DNA from: Alligator mississippiensis
Taxonomy: Eukaryota > Chordata > Crocodylia > Alligatoridae
Assembly (NCBI RefSeq): GCF_030867095.1
Contig: NC_081833.1
Location: 74,467,395 to 74,531,394 of the forward strand
Reading direction: 5' to 3'
DNA length: 64,000 nucleotides
This document shows positions 21,301 through 34,479 of the stretch, piece after piece. Position 1 is the first letter of the stretch, and each line of letters opens with the position of its first letter. A program made the translations under genes and the position numbers. Below the pieces are notes generated by a model. That model saw only the letters and a program-made list of their open reading frames with translations. It ran no database searches and was not told where the DNA came from.

Positions 21301-24300
21301 AGTTTTCAATGTTTATATTGTGAACTTGTAATAAGTGAGACGCTGTCTCTCTAGATTCCCCTCTGGCATTCCTGGCAAAAGCACTGAAACATCTTTTGAA
21401 CACAGGTTTTCAACTGTTCTGTGTGTGTTAAAACTGAGTATATCCCTTCCCTGAAAACAAGAAGCATCAATGATTTTCATTGAGTGGAATGAAAGTATGT
21501 TAGTAATGGAGTAATGGAAACCCTTGCAAGCTAACTGGCATTTTTTTTTAGTGCCAATAAAAATGGGTTAAAAAATATCCACAAACATACTCTTCAAATC
21601 GCATCCTTCACATTGGTATAGGTCTATACACAGTTATCCTCAGGGGGTGACCATCTCCTGTACTGTGCTAGAAATATCATTCTCTCATGTGTTTATAGAA
21701 GTAGTCTAAATAGCTTGGGTGACTGAATTAAAATTTGTTCAGGCTGAACTTGCAGACAGGTTGTTCTTGGACCAGGGTGCACAAACACATTTCTGAATAG
21801 CAGACAAATTAGTATCTGAGTAACGTTTTTTAAATCTTGGACTTTTTCCTTGCCATGAACATTCTTTTATACGAGTACTTCAGTTTACATGGTGAGCCCC
21901 TGTAAGGTATGGTTAATATTCCTTCCCCCAGCTCCCTGTTGTTGGTACACCCAGCTTTCCACTCCACTCGAACGCTGCCACAGCAGGATTGCTGATAAGA
22001 AATAACAACTGGGATGCTAGCCTCCTTTTGACCACTTATACGAAGCTATGAAAAATAAGCAGCCACTGTTGTTAACCCAGAATGTCCTTTCAGGTAGCAA
22101 AATGCTTTAGTATACTTGGAATGGAAGATAAAATATACTGGCCTTAGTTCCTGAGGTTTCTTCTTTCTTTTTATCAGACCACAGTAAAATCCTTGCATAA
22201 CCCAGTATTTAAAGAAATTAGGCGATGGTATTATTAAAGATTCTCCACCTGCTAGTTGGAAGCCCTGGAAACGTGACTATACCATGCTCCCTGTGTTGCC
22301 TTAGCTCTCGGAAAGGAGGCAAGTGGTTTGTTGGGGCTTTTTAAAAAAAACGTATTTGCTATTGACTGATCATAGAAACCTGAGCCTGAGTTAGTTAAAA
22401 TACAGGGTTCATATACTGACTACAGTTTCCACCATATTTGCAGAGGTGTGAATTTAATTTGTGCTGATGGTTGAGAATCACTGTCTTAAATCAAGGCTTG
22501 AAAACTGTATGCAGTACCTGCTTCTCTGAGAACTTTGGTCTGTTCTATACACAGCTTTTTTAATGCTATACCTGTGTTGAATGGGGCTGGGATCCTGTTT
22601 TTATCAGAATAGTTACACAAGTACAATCCTCCGTAAGGTTGCAATTCAACCAACAGAAAGGTATTTAAACTAGCATAGTTTTATTTTCCTGCTTATACCA
22701 GCATCCACACTGAAGGAGAGGCATTGTATTGCTAACTCCTCCTGATATATTTAAAAGTGTATAGACAATACCTTAAACCTGCTGTACAAGTGGGGAAAGA
22801 AAGCATAGCCACAGGCCCAGCAATATAAATGAATAAAACAGCGGCATGTTGTTTGTCCTAAGCTATAGCTAGCTGTAATGTGCTGTAATTGTCAAAAAGT
22901 TAGCATTGCAATTCACCTGACTCTTCACACATATGTCTGAACACCCTAAAATTTGTTATGGCAGAGAAATCATTTAAATGATTTTTCTTTATTAAATATA
23001 GACAAGCGTGGATGCTCTCCAGTGATACTCCTATAGTATGTTTCTTCAGCAAAACCAAGGTCTGATTTTAAGTTATGCTACTATACCTACGCTAGCTTTA
23101 CCTGGCCTGGATAGCAATAGTGAAGACATTGCCATGCAGAATTTAGCATGTGTTACAGTGAGGATAGTCCCCCAGGTCCCCAGTAGTTTTGTACTTTAGC
23201 TGCTAGCCAGTGCCAGAACCTGCACTGCTCTCTTCGTTGCTGTTGTTTTTTATGCTAGCTTCATCTAGCTGGCACAAATGTGTTAGCCTCTGCTGCAGAC
23301 ATCCCTTTATTTTGCTGTGTGGTTTTACTCCTAATGGTGGATTCGGAGAGGAGAATAGTACGTTAGAAAGGAAATAAAGACAAAGATGACTAAGTAAAAT
23401 AGACATGTACCAGGCAGTATGCAAAATGGGAAATGCTCTGAAGAGAAGCAAGACATTGCACCAGCAGAGAACTGTCAGCTTTCACAAGGGTGTCTGATTG
23501 CTCGGCCGGTTATGGGTTTAAACTGGAATAAACACTTTCCTTCCCAGACTTGCACTTCCGAAGAAATTCTCAAGATGCTTTTCTCTTAAGGCAACCGTTC
23601 CTGCTGCTGCTCTCTATTTTAGGGATTTGAACAGGAACCTCCAGGGCAGCATCTGAGCACTGTGTTATCTGTGAGATGAATGTATTCTACCTTCTTTTCT
23701 TTCTGAGACTGTCTGGTGCCTTCACATTCATGCCAGCGGAGGTCAATGTCTTGAAGCCTGATTCCTTTAATTTGGCTTTAGTAATGTGTTGCTGTCATCT
23801 GGCTCCTATCATTTGAGTCATTTTTTTAATACAACGAATGGTGTCAGTTATTCGGTAGTAGCTCAATCCTAAAGGGTAAATAGATCAATACCTTTGGGTT
23901 ATTACAGTTGATTTTTAGCCTGCATCCACAACTGGTGCCTGAAGAACAATAGCACATTAAATAAAATAATCTTGTTGCTAACAGTCGTGTATTGTGACAC
24001 CTGGCTTTTTGCCATCAGGGTTTTTCAAGGGCATTTTTATCACACACGTATTTTTTTTATTCTGTATAAGAAAACCTAAAGATCATCTACCTTCTAGTTT
24101 CTTAGCATTTTATACATAGCAGAGTTCTATTGCTACTGGACATCTTTTTATGATATAAATAAAAGTTAAGTCATTATGCTACAGTCTGGGAACTAACAGC
24201 TTCCTGGTATCTGATTAAACTTACTTTTTAATAATACTGTATGTTGTAGTAGATTTTATTGTTAAACAGTAATAGATTTTATTGTAAACAGTAATATCAC

Positions 24301-24814
24301 TGGTCTGGTTTAATAGGATTTATAGCATAAACACACAGTGTAGGTATTTGCCATTTTTGAGGTAGAAAGGGGAAAGGAAGGGTAAAAGCTTAACTAGCAG
24401 GTTAGAAATTTTAGGTTGTGTTTTATCTTTGCTGTTTCCTTGCAATAGTAAATGCAGTGTGCAATCTGACTTTGCTGTTCAAATTCTTGCGGTTTTGTGT
24501 TACGTCAAGTTGTAGTTTCAACATGTTGAAACATAAAGTCTGTAGGAGGAGGCTTGGCAGTTCTTATATTTACAGTGCATTGACCTTAAACACTGTTAAA
24601 GGCCTGCTTTTTATTATGGTGTATTCTCATTAATGAATGTTACAATATTGTGACACACACAATTAAATATTTTTGTTAAGGAATTATTGAGTAGTGTAGG
24701 AAGACTTGGGTACAGCTGCCAATTGGAGTGATTGTTCTAGAGAGAGAGCCAGGGCTTTGGGCTTTTAAAAGTTTTACAAGTCAGAGAGGCAAGATTTGGA
24801 AGAGAGGATTGATA
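18337..24814. other. Intron 1, mostly unique AT-rich sequence
   Basis: No exon was recognised. Two stretches, about 22540-22700 and 23050-23110, look like very old copies of an amniote MITE (TTTTTAATGCTATACCTGTG...ACCAGCATCCACACTG), but they are too diverged to bound. Confidence 0.5.
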
Positions 24815-24960
24815 GCCCTGATCCTGCAGATGCTTTCCTACATGCTTAACTCCATATGCCCAGATGCTTGTAGGAATTTCAGGTTACTCAGAGGGATTGC
24901 CTACATCAAGATGCTGAAGACTTATTGTTGCAAGGAAGCTTTGATCAAGTAAGGTGTGAT
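24815..24960. repeat. Sauropsid 'GCCCTGATCCTGCA' interspersed repeat
   Basis: GCCCTGATCCTGCAGATGCT, then a CATGCTTAACTCCATATGCC motif, matches a repeat common in turtles, crocodilians and birds whose consensus contains CACATGCTTAACTTTATGCA. The right end is vague. Confidence 0.45.
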
Positions 24961-25296
24961 TTTTAAGGTCCACTAACTATTCTGCAAAGTTCTTCTTGTG
25001 GATGTTCTTGTTCCATACCAAGGGCCTGATTGAAGTTAAGATTACCCCAAATGGGCTTCTAAAGTAGACAAAATTGAATTGCTTGTTATGGAGTAAGTGT
25101 CTCTACCAGGGAGTTGGTACCAAATACATTTTCTGGGCTATTTCTATTTTACTGTACAGACAAGCTCTCAGGAAAGTTAAGATGCGGAGCGAATGCTCGT
25201 TAAATCCCTCTGCAGATGGATGTCTTATTCAGAAATAAAGTACCTCTTATATTGTAGTTCAGTCCTGTGCTGGTGCTTTCCCTTGAAATGAGGGTT

Positions 25297-25990
25297 ATAA
25301 AATCTCATGAGGTTCAGCACGGACAAGTGCAAAGTCCTGCACTTGGCAAAGAAGAATCCCCTGCACCGCTACAGCCTGGGGACTGATGGCTAAGCAGCAG
25401 CTCTGCAGAAAAGGACTTGGGCGTTACAGTGGACAATGACATGGATATGAGCCAGCAGTGTGCCCTTGTTGCCAAGAAGGCTAACAGCATCCTGGCCTGC
25501 GTTGGTAGGTGTGTTGCCAGTAGACTGAGGGAAGGACATGGACAAGTTGGAGAGAGTCCAGTGGAGAGCAACAAAAATGGTCTGGGGGCTAGGAGACATG
25601 AGGCGAGGCTGAGGGAACTGGGCTTATTTAGGCTGGAGAAGGGAAGACTGAGGGGGGGATTTAATAGCAACCTTCAACTACCTGAAGGGGGCTTTCAAAG
25701 AGGATGGGGCTGGGCTGTTCCCAGCGGGGGCAGACGATGGGACAAGGAGCAATGGGCTCAAGTTGCATCAAGGGAGGTTTAAGTTGGATATTAGGAAACA
25801 ACGTCCTTACAAGGAGGGTGGTGAAGCACTGAGCAGTGGAGCAGGTTCCCGTGAGAGGTGCTGAAATCTCCATCCTTGGAGGGTTTTAAGACCCAGGTAG
25901 AGAAAGACCATTGGGCTGGTCCTGCTTTGAGCAGGGGGTTGGACTAGATGTGACCTCCTGAGGTCCCTTCAACCCTCATTTTCTATGATT
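25297..25990 (+). mobile_element. CR1 LINE 3' part with internal deletion
   Basis: It begins AATCTCATGAGGTTCAGCAC and codes for the RT-region motif DKCKVLHLAKKN-like, then EKDLGVTVDNDMDMSQQCAL and VAKKANSILACVGRCVASRL. It then jumps to GHGQVGESPVESN, so the block normally coding SREVIIPLYSALVRPHLE..W is missing (junction near 25535). It continues to the CR1 3' end GAGGTCCCTTCAACCCTCAT at about 25980. The frame is also broken in several other places. Confidence 0.9.
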
Positions 25991-28900
25991 AAACTACTGT
26001 ATATAAAAGACACTTTATCTCTGAATGCAACTGGCCATATGGGGATCATGCACTTCCATGCATAAATAGCCTGTTGTCTGGGAAGGTTTACCTGTAGGTC
26101 TGGTAGTACAACTATATTGGTGTATGGATAAGCCTTAAGCCTGCAAGATTGAGGCCATAATTACTAGCAGCCTTGTTGGATGTCCAGCCAATAAAAAAGG
26201 AGCTGATTGGCAGCCAGTGGGTCCAGAAAGAGGAAAACATATTTGCAACAGAAATTAAATGTATTGAGAAATGTGTTTTTGATCACTTCCTCATTGGGTT
26301 TATTATCCTTTAAAAAATATGGAATTCAAAGACTTTGAAGGCTGGGGAAGAAAAATGTCATACTTTTGAACATGGGGGAAATTAAAACAAATTTCTTCCT
26401 CTTACAAGTAATTTAAGCATTGTAGTGGGTTTGTAACAGCAGCATGAAGAACATCAGTCATGAACATTTTTAGAATAGGAACTTCTGTTGTAGACACTTC
26501 ACCTCTTGAAACTCTCTGCATATGTTTTTAAAGCACCCTATTCACCCTTGCCTGTTAATTTTAGAAATAAAATTTAGTTTTGTGTATGGTTTTTGTGCAT
26601 TAGTAGAACTTTTTGGTGGCTTTTGACCATACACTGTGTCGGACAGATTTTAGTACATAAAATGCCAAATAAAAGCAAAAGGAAAGAGATCATGTGATGA
26701 ATATTTATATATAGCTATTTTAATCTATATATAGCTATATCTACATCTATCTATATCTCTATATATCTATAATATATTTGTATTCTTAAAGCGACATCAT
26801 GGAGAGGAAACAAAGTCCGCTTTACCTGTGATATAGTTGTGTTCCTTTAGGGTTCCAGCCTTTACTGTGAATAGAGCTTTTAGTTATAATTTGATATGTG
26901 AATATATGCTTTCAGCTGAAAAGCATGCTTAAATATTCATAGAGAGCCAGACTAGTGCTACTCTGTCTTTTCAGTCTCTGCGCTCTTTCTCCAGTCACCA
27001 GTTTCACTTTTCCTAGTTAATTGCAGTCTGAGAATATCAGGTATGTATAGAGAGAAGAAAAATCTTCCCAGTAAGTTGCTCTTCTCAGCTTTGAGAAACA
27101 ATTTATGGCAAATACACAAATTAAAATGAAAAGGGAAAGACCCCCCCCCCCCCGATTTATAAATAGATCACTATGTGCAAATGAAGAGTGGGAATCAAGG
27201 AAGTAAAATTACTTTTAAATATTGACATCATTAGTATTTATTATTAACAATTCTTGGCTCTTTGCAGAGCATAAGGCTACTCAGAAGCCTCCAGTCTAGG
27301 TTCTGTATTTTTTCATTAACATTTCATGCAGAACAATCTTCATGGCCTCAGTTGAATTCTAGTTTATAAATAAATACAGTTATATTCAGCAGCTTTCCTA
27401 TATTTTCTTAAAGTTTACTGCAGTGTGCTGCAAATGGATGTAATCTCTAAACAAGTGAATGGGAGGTGAAGTCTGAATTGAAGGCCAACTACTGACATGT
27501 TTTTCACTCCTTTTAGGGAAGCATCACTTGAAATTGTATCTGGACGATAGTGTGTTTTTTGCAAACAAACAACACATCCTCCTAAGAGTTTGTCTATTCA
27601 TGGGTTATTCCAGTCTAACCTGATGTGTAGACAGTCTTAGGTTGTAATGAGAATTTTTTTTTGTTTTATTTCTCAAAGTAGTTTTTAAGCCATGTTTAAA
27701 GCAGATTAATCTTAATTCTCATTCCAAAATAGGAATGCCTATTCACTCAGCTTTAAATTTTGCATACAAATTTGCAGGAAACACTGAAGCAAAACATATG
27801 GTGGTGATCAAACAGATAACATCATGTGTCCTTTATCTTTCATTTGCTTTAATGCACATGTATACTAGTTAGAAAGCTCTGATACTCATTGTGCAACCAT
27901 AGGCAGAACATTGAAACACAAGGGGTGTTATTTATATATTTTTTGCAGGACCATCTTAGATTAAGCAGAAAAGCAACTATTAAGAGCAGCAGAAGCACTG
28001 AAGGAAACTACACAGAGAATTAAAACGGCAAATGAGACCTTGCATTTGCAGCAACAACTTGGGGCTGGGGGATTGGGAAATGCATTTACAATTTTTAATC
28101 CTGTCTGTTGTCAAATAACTACCACTGGTCTTTGTTCCAGTTCTTAATCTATTTCCAGGAGCTGCTACTTAGTCAGCCCTCATAGCAGAGTGCTATTGCA
28201 GCCATAAATGTTCAGTGGTTTGGACTGCTTAGTGTTGCCCACGGATGAACATGTGCACACTACAGTTTTAGACATTTGTTCTATTCATCACTGAGGACTA
28301 ACACTATGTAGCATTAAGTTCCTTTTATTTAAAATTTCTACACAAACACAGTATTTCCATGTAAAGAAGGAAGAGGAATTTTCTTTTTTCCTTGCTTAAT
28401 CCCTTGCGGGGAGGTCAAGTACTAACAATAGGAAGTATCGGAATTGGGAACTCAGGTGGGAGATCAGACTGAATAACAGAGTAATGGGGAATAAAACAAG
28501 GAAGAAAGTCTTCTATGCAGAACTGCTAACACTCCTTCCTGTAGCAGCTGGATTTGTCTATAGGTCGTCCATCAGGAATTTTCTACCTGCTTTCTGCATG
28601 TGAGATCTCTCTAGATGACCGTTTGAGGTATGACACCATATGGTAGAAGACCGTCAGGCATTTTGAAACTACCATGGGTTTGTCATAGTGGCATGCAGGT
28701 AAATGAATCCAAATGAACTCTTAAAGTGGATTAGTTATGGTGCGTTTAAGCACTGTCTGAAAACACTTATTCAGAATTAAGTGACCATAATGTGTTTACC
28801 ATAATTCACTTTGGAAGTGAAGTCAACTGGATTAAGGCCACTTTGTGTGGACATCCTTATTCAGAATTAAAGTTTTAGTGCAGTGTTACTAAGACACTTT

Positions 28901-29285
28901 TAGAATCGATTTGGATTCAGTTATCTCTATGCTGTTTAGTTCACTTCCTAGTAAATTGAAGTGAGCAAACTGTGACCACTTGAATTCTAAACAAAAGTAT
29001 CCAGACAGGCTTTTATTGCAGTTTAACTAATTCATTTGGAATTCAGAGTGACGTGAAGCAACACACTTTGTACTCAAAACATCTCCCAATTATACAGTTG
29101 ATGCAATGAAAGATACTGCCAATAAAACATCTTGCTCTTCTCACTTTAAATTCACACTTAGGGCAGTGAGCAAACGATAGAGATTTAAGAGATGGCTTTA
29201 CTGAGCATCAGTTTCTCCATAATAACTGTCTGTGGGCCTGCTCTTACCCACGAGTAGTGGGAGCTAAATGGTTTTTTCCATTCCA
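25991..29285. other. Intron 1, no gene seen
   Basis: It contains a cryptic TATATAGC/ATCTATAT stretch at about 26700-26775 and a C-run near 27141. Segments at 27590-27760 and 28690-29050 (TTATTCAGAATTAAG-type motifs) look like very old MITE copies, not boundable by eye. Confidence 0.5.
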
Positions 29286-29295
29286 TGAGTTATAC

Positions 29296-29480
29296 CAGTA
29301 CTGTCCACCCATGGGTCAGATCCAGCCTGTGGGCCTGATTTGGAGCATGGTGCTGGTGCAGCCAGGGCCTGATGCAGCGGCATGGGGTGGGCTGGTCTTG
29401 CGTGGCTGCACTGGACCTGATCTGCTGCGTAGGAATAGAACCCGATCCCTCTGCGTGGGGCCAGCCCCAGCCAGCACCGA
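29296..29480. mobile_element. Possible old hAT MITE fragment
   Basis: CAGTACTGTCCACCCATGGG resembles the CAGTGCTGTCCAACTGG terminus of the copies at 31505 and 45043, followed by the same kind of GC-rich interior. No right end was found. Confidence 0.35.
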
Positions 29481-30595
29481 TCCAGCTGTCTAGGGCTTGA
29501 AATTTGGCAATGGAGGAGCAGTGATGGTGTTAATTGCTGCTGCTCCCCCATCACTAACTTTCCAGACTCCCTGGCAATCCTGTAGGCCAGACTAGGTGGC
29601 TCTGCAGGCTGGGAGTTGAGCACTCCTGAGCTTAACTGCTGGAGTTCACACTTACTGTCGGATAGAGTGGACATGGACTCCTCTTGTAGGGTAGTCTGTA
29701 TGTAGTAAAGCTCCATCCCCTCTTAACTTGTGTTATTTTCTCACGTTTTGTCCATAGACTGCATCACTTCAGATTTAATTTTTCTGAGCATCCCTGTAAC
29801 CTAATTTTGTCAAGGCAAGTGATTATCTAAATACGATGAACTCTTTAACACCCTTTCTCTGGTTCTTCAAAACCAGATCCAGGATAATGGAAAGCAGGTT
29901 GATGCAAAATTTAAATGTTTGTAATTGACTGGAAAGGAAATTAATTTTTGTACACACTTTGTCTCATCAAGTAAGATTATTCACCATTAGAGGTTTTAGT
30001 CCTTAGTTCATTACGGTCTTTTGATGCTCCTCCATATTCATAACTGTTCCCCCTTGGATTCCAGGACCATTTTCTCAGTTTGGAAAGAGATTTTCCTTGG
30101 GATCTTGGAAGACAAGGGATGCAGTATATCTCTGTGATTAATCATTTTGAGGGGCTTATATCTAAAGTGCTACTGGGAAGACGAGCAGTTTTTTAAATGT
30201 TGTTTTCTAAACTACAGATCAGTGAGTTTTATGTTTCTAATAGCTCCTGTTATGAATAAGTGATCATTATTCCAAGAGGTCTTGCTATTTTTTGAGATGT
30301 TTTGTTACTGTAGAGAAGCAAATGTGTTTTGAATACTTCTTGTTTGTTTGAAGCAGATCTGTTACTACTCTTTCACAGCCTCTGTTCCCCTTCATCCTTT
30401 TTTAATTTTTATTTTTTTGTACGTTCGACAAAGATGGGTGCAAAATCCTGGAGAAAATCAGATTTGATCAGCATAGGTCTTCGCATCTGGAAAATATCAG
30501 TCATCTGTCAATATTTAAAAGCTGACTGTAGTGGAGGAATTTTGAAGTGTAGTGGGGAGCTAAGTGGAGGAAACAGGCTATGAATGATAGAAGCA

Positions 30596-30715
30596 AAGAC
30601 AATGAGGGTTAAAAAAGGGACCTCAGGAAGTCATCTAGTCCAACCCCCTGGTCAAAGCAGGACCCTCCCCAGCTCTATCATCAAAGCAGGACCATTGCAT
30701 GGGACCACCAGGGAT
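30596..30715 (-). mobile_element. CR1 LINE 3' end, short
   Basis: On the plus strand the sequence reads GGGACCTCAGGAAGTCATCT and then AGTCCAACCCCCTGGTCAAA, the inverse of the CR1 3' UTR (compare the same words in the + strand copies at about 25950, 47500 and 63350). It is strongly 5'-truncated. Confidence 0.8.
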
Positions 30716-31504
30716 CAAATTTTGTAAAACATGTAAGAGCCGTTAACACAAGTCTAATGGGAGCCCCGTATGAAAGTTGTTGCACTGAAGCACTTCTGAA
30801 AATTTGCCCTGCATCTCGGTGCTATGGCAAAACTTTCCATGTTGCATTGTCATGACATCCCAGTCCACCAAAAGAGTAGTGCCTTTGGGAACCATGTATG
30901 TATTTGGCTCATGCTAGAGGGCTGCCCAGATCCTCACTCTCCCAGCTGTAGTACAAGCCGGTGTGCAGGCCTGGGTTACCAGGCCACCTGCTTGTTTTTC
31001 ATAAACCACCGTGATTTTCCAAAGCATCGCGTGTTGTCTCCTGCACATCTGTATCCTCTTACTCTCTGCTGCCAAGTCTGTCACCTTGATTCACCCAGTC
31101 TATGTGCAGAGTGGAGCTCAGGATGAAAAAAATAAAAAGTCTGAAAATAGATAGCTCGATAGATCTGAGCAGCCAAAAGCGATCATCAGATCATCTAACC
31201 TAACCTCAACCTTCTGTCTGGTAATCTTTGTGTAAATTAATCCTCACATGGAGAAAAAGCTTCAGTTCCTGTTTTTACATGTTTCATTGTTAACGTTTTT
31301 GAAAAACGGCCTCTCACTCGGGTATCGGCAGAGGGGATGTATACGTGGCTTGGAATTTTTAGGGGGTGCTTGGGAAAACAGCACCATTTTTGAAAAAAGT
31401 ATCTTGTTTTAAAATGCTTCCTTTGGAAAACCTGGTAAATACTAAAACAATTATTAAGAAAATTCTGCTCTTCACTGAAGAGCAGTTGTGGCAAACTTGT
31501 AGAT

Positions 31505-31745
31505 CAGTGCTGTCCAACTGGCTGCATGCCGTCTGCAAGGAATTACGTTTTTGCCCCTGGGATCTTGCCCAGCTGCAGCTCCCCCCATGGGCATGGGTAC
31601 ATCAGTGTTGGGGAGGGGGGCATCTATGACACACGTGGCCAGGGGGCCTGTGCCCTTCCCTGGTGTGGCACATTGGGGTGCAGTGCCCACTTGTGTAGCC
31701 CACAGGGCGTTTGGCCTCCAGCTGCTTAGATGTTGGACAACTCTA
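31505..31745. mobile_element. hAT-type MITE
   Basis: The left terminus CAGTGCTGTCCAAC and the right terminus GTTGGACAACTCTA are inverted repeats (11 of 14). The flanking octamers TTGTAGAT (31497-31504) and TTTTAGAC (31746-31753) match at six of eight, consistent with an aged 8-bp target-site duplication. It is 241 bp, GC-rich inside, with no transposase. Confidence 0.65.
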
Positions 31746-34334
31746 TTTTAGACCCAAGATCTGATTTCCAAAAGCTCTTGAGCATTGGCCTAAGGCACTT
31801 CCTGTCAAAGTTGAATGAGGTTTTACCTTGAGCTTCATTTTGAACAAGCTGGACCCAAGCTAAACTATTCCAGCCTACACTGAAAAGTTAAATGGAAAAG
31901 AAAGGGATTTTATTCCCATTTAATCTCAAGTCAGTTTTAAGCAGTTGCTACAATACCTCTATAATCCATGTATCTAGCATGTACAAATATATTAATTTTC
32001 CTTTTTGCTTGATAGATGTTCTTCCTGAGCCTGGTAGCAACTGAAGTGTATTTGGCTATGCCTCTTGGCAACATAAAAATATGTCTGGTCCTGATTTTGA
32101 CCATTCCATAAATGAGATTTTTATAGAAATTATAGTACAATATGTTTAAAAAGTGAAAACTGCTGATCATGTTATGAAGAAGCATTACTGTGTATGCATG
32201 ATAACCATCAGTTTCCGTGTTGTAGCTATTTCCTACTTTATTAATTTATTGTTAAAAGCCTTGTGGCCTGGCTAGCAAAAAGTGGGATCTTTGTGAATCC
32301 CTTTTTAAAGGTAGGACATTACTTACCTGGCACGTTACACAAGAAGTTGGAGGTGGAGAAAAGAGGTCATAAAGGGGAATTTTTTTTTTTTTTATTTGTG
32401 CTAAGCAAGGGCTTAACCAATTAAAATAATTTTGTTATAACAAATGGATTTTGGAAGAGAAACTATGTGCATCATAGCAGCTAACAGTGAATCTAAACAA
32501 ATGTGTGTTTGACTGGTCTCTCGAAAATTATTTACAATATGCCGATGTCCAGCAGCAGCGTTCTAGTTGTGAATACAAGGCTAAAATGAACCATATGAAG
32601 TCTAGCACTGTAAATAGATTAGACTTCTTAGGTTACAGTTTCACGTAGCTTGTCCCTTTTTCTAAAGCGTGCATTGGAAGAGACCTCACTTCAAGTTTAG
32701 GGCAGGGTTTAATAGTACTTGCAGTTGGTGACATTATGAAACAGTAATTCTAGCACAGCTGTTTTATTATGTTAAGACTGGCTAGTTCCCAAGACTTCTG
32801 AGAAATGGCAAATCTAATTTGCCAAAATGGCAACCACATGCGCTAATCTAGCGGAGTTTTCTTGGGCACCTTGCCACGGGCTGTGCAGTCCCAACAGTTT
32901 TCACCATGATCAGAATTTCAAGTGACTCAATACTGGCAGCAACATCCTTCTGAATAAACATCTCTGACATTGTGCGGTGTCCTCATTCGGAAGGCATTAT
33001 GATAGGGCTTTCACAATGAGCAGCTGTTGCTGAGAAGTCTTCGGTACCGCTGCATCAGACTTTTTAAAGTTGCGCTCCACCTGCCTGATTTAGCTGCTGT
33101 CCCGCATTCAAGTGGAAGAAAGAGGAAAATATTTATACATATTTCTAGCTGATTTGGTGCCAATGTGACAGGATAACTTACCGCTTCCATTGGTAAACCT
33201 CAAATTATCCCATTAGTATCCTTTGCTTCAGGTATTAAAAAAAAAAAATTAAAAAAGACTGGTCACCTGGCATGCATTGTCCATCCTTCTCGAAGTGTGG
33301 GAAAACACAAATATGGATGGCTGCCATGATTTAAATTCAACTTAGTGGCTGGTGGTTTCTTTTAATGCAGTTGCTAAATGCCCCTGACAGCGAATTCCAT
33401 AGGAGCAGGAGTGAGAGAGGTTTGGCTCTGGAAGAAGCACGGCGTGCTGGAAATAGAATTAAGCTTCAGCGAGCTTAGCTATGGAAACACCAGGCAGGCG
33501 TTGGAGCCAAGAAAGCTCCAAAAAATTGAATTTGGTTCAAATCTAGCCGTAATTAGCAGCAAAGCAGCTCCCTAATCTCACTGAGTGTTTACTAAGATGT
33601 TTAGGGATCACATTTGCTGGCACATTATTTTTATATACATGTGTACGGTGCATAACCAAATGAGGCCCCAATTTGGGTTGGTGTTTTTGTGCGCTAATAA
33701 CAATGGTAATTTACTTTTTTAAAAGATGCTTTGCAAGCTGTTCAAATAAGCTTGCAGTTTAGAAGACTTTGCTCAGGCTAAAAGACATTATGCTTCATTT
33801 TTTGCTTATTAATGTGTGTGCTTTTTTCCACTTAAAAATAAAACTTTTAATTAAAATGAAATGAAGCTTTTTGATGTGTTTAGCCTTAAATCGGGGAAGT
33901 CAGGGACTCTCTTTACCTGCTGCTGCAGTCTGGTACATACAGAGGTGGTACAATCCTTACTGCTTTATCTGAGGCCATACAATGAGACCGCTTGAAGGAG
34001 TCATAGGGAGAGTTCAATCCTTATCTTCAAAAAGTAGTAATTAATGCCAGTTGGGAAGGTTATTTCTGTGATGTGGACACTTCTCAAGTGGAAACTGGGC
34101 CAAGATTTATCCTGCCTATCTCCCGTATGTCAATGAGCATTTATTAGGTGACCACAACTTCTTGGTCATTACTAGAGAAACTGGATTTGAACCAACGTCT
34201 TAAATATGTAATCTTTTACTATTAATCCCTTACATCCCATTTCCTTTTTTAAAACCATGAATACAGCAATAAATAAATACTGGCTTAAAGTGTTTAGGTG
34301 TGTGTTTAACATCCTCCTTGCTTCTGTTCTCCAG

Positions 34335-34479
34335 GGTTGTATGATTTCACAGATCACTTGGTTTGGGGTCTTCAGTGGCATTGGATTGGACACTGTTGCC
34401 TGATTCTGAATGATGACAGAACAGGATTTGGCAGATGTGGTTCAGATTGCAGTCGAAGACTTGAACCCAGATCATCCAG
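34335..34479 (+). CDS. BANP: BANP exon 2 (5' UTR plus start codon, residues 1-23)
   Basis: The acceptor is a pyrimidine-rich tract ending TTCTCCAG at 34334; the donor CAG|GTACAG is at 34479/34480. Coding begins at ATG 34410 and reads MMTEQDLADVVQIAVEDLNP and then DHP, ending in phase 1 (one base, G, of Val24). A second ATG follows directly, so initiation may use either. The 75-base leader of this exon carries a short upstream frame (separate entry). Confidence 0.95.
34341..34403 (+). CDS. Upstream ORF in BANP exon 2, 20 codons
   Basis: An ATG six bases after the acceptor opens a 20-codon frame (MISQITWFGV...) that ends at TGA 34401-34403, six bases before the BANP start. It is in the same frame as BANP but separated from it by two stops. 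If exon 1 joins here it would be translated before the main frame and could reduce initiation or require re-initiation. Its function is not known; it may be chance. Confidence 0.45.
   Translation: MISQITWFGVFSGIGLDTVA

Noticed and set aside
31159-31230. Possible CR1 3' fragment (GATCATCAGATCATCTAACC)
   Set aside because: Only one short CR1-like word, with no supporting sequence on either side.
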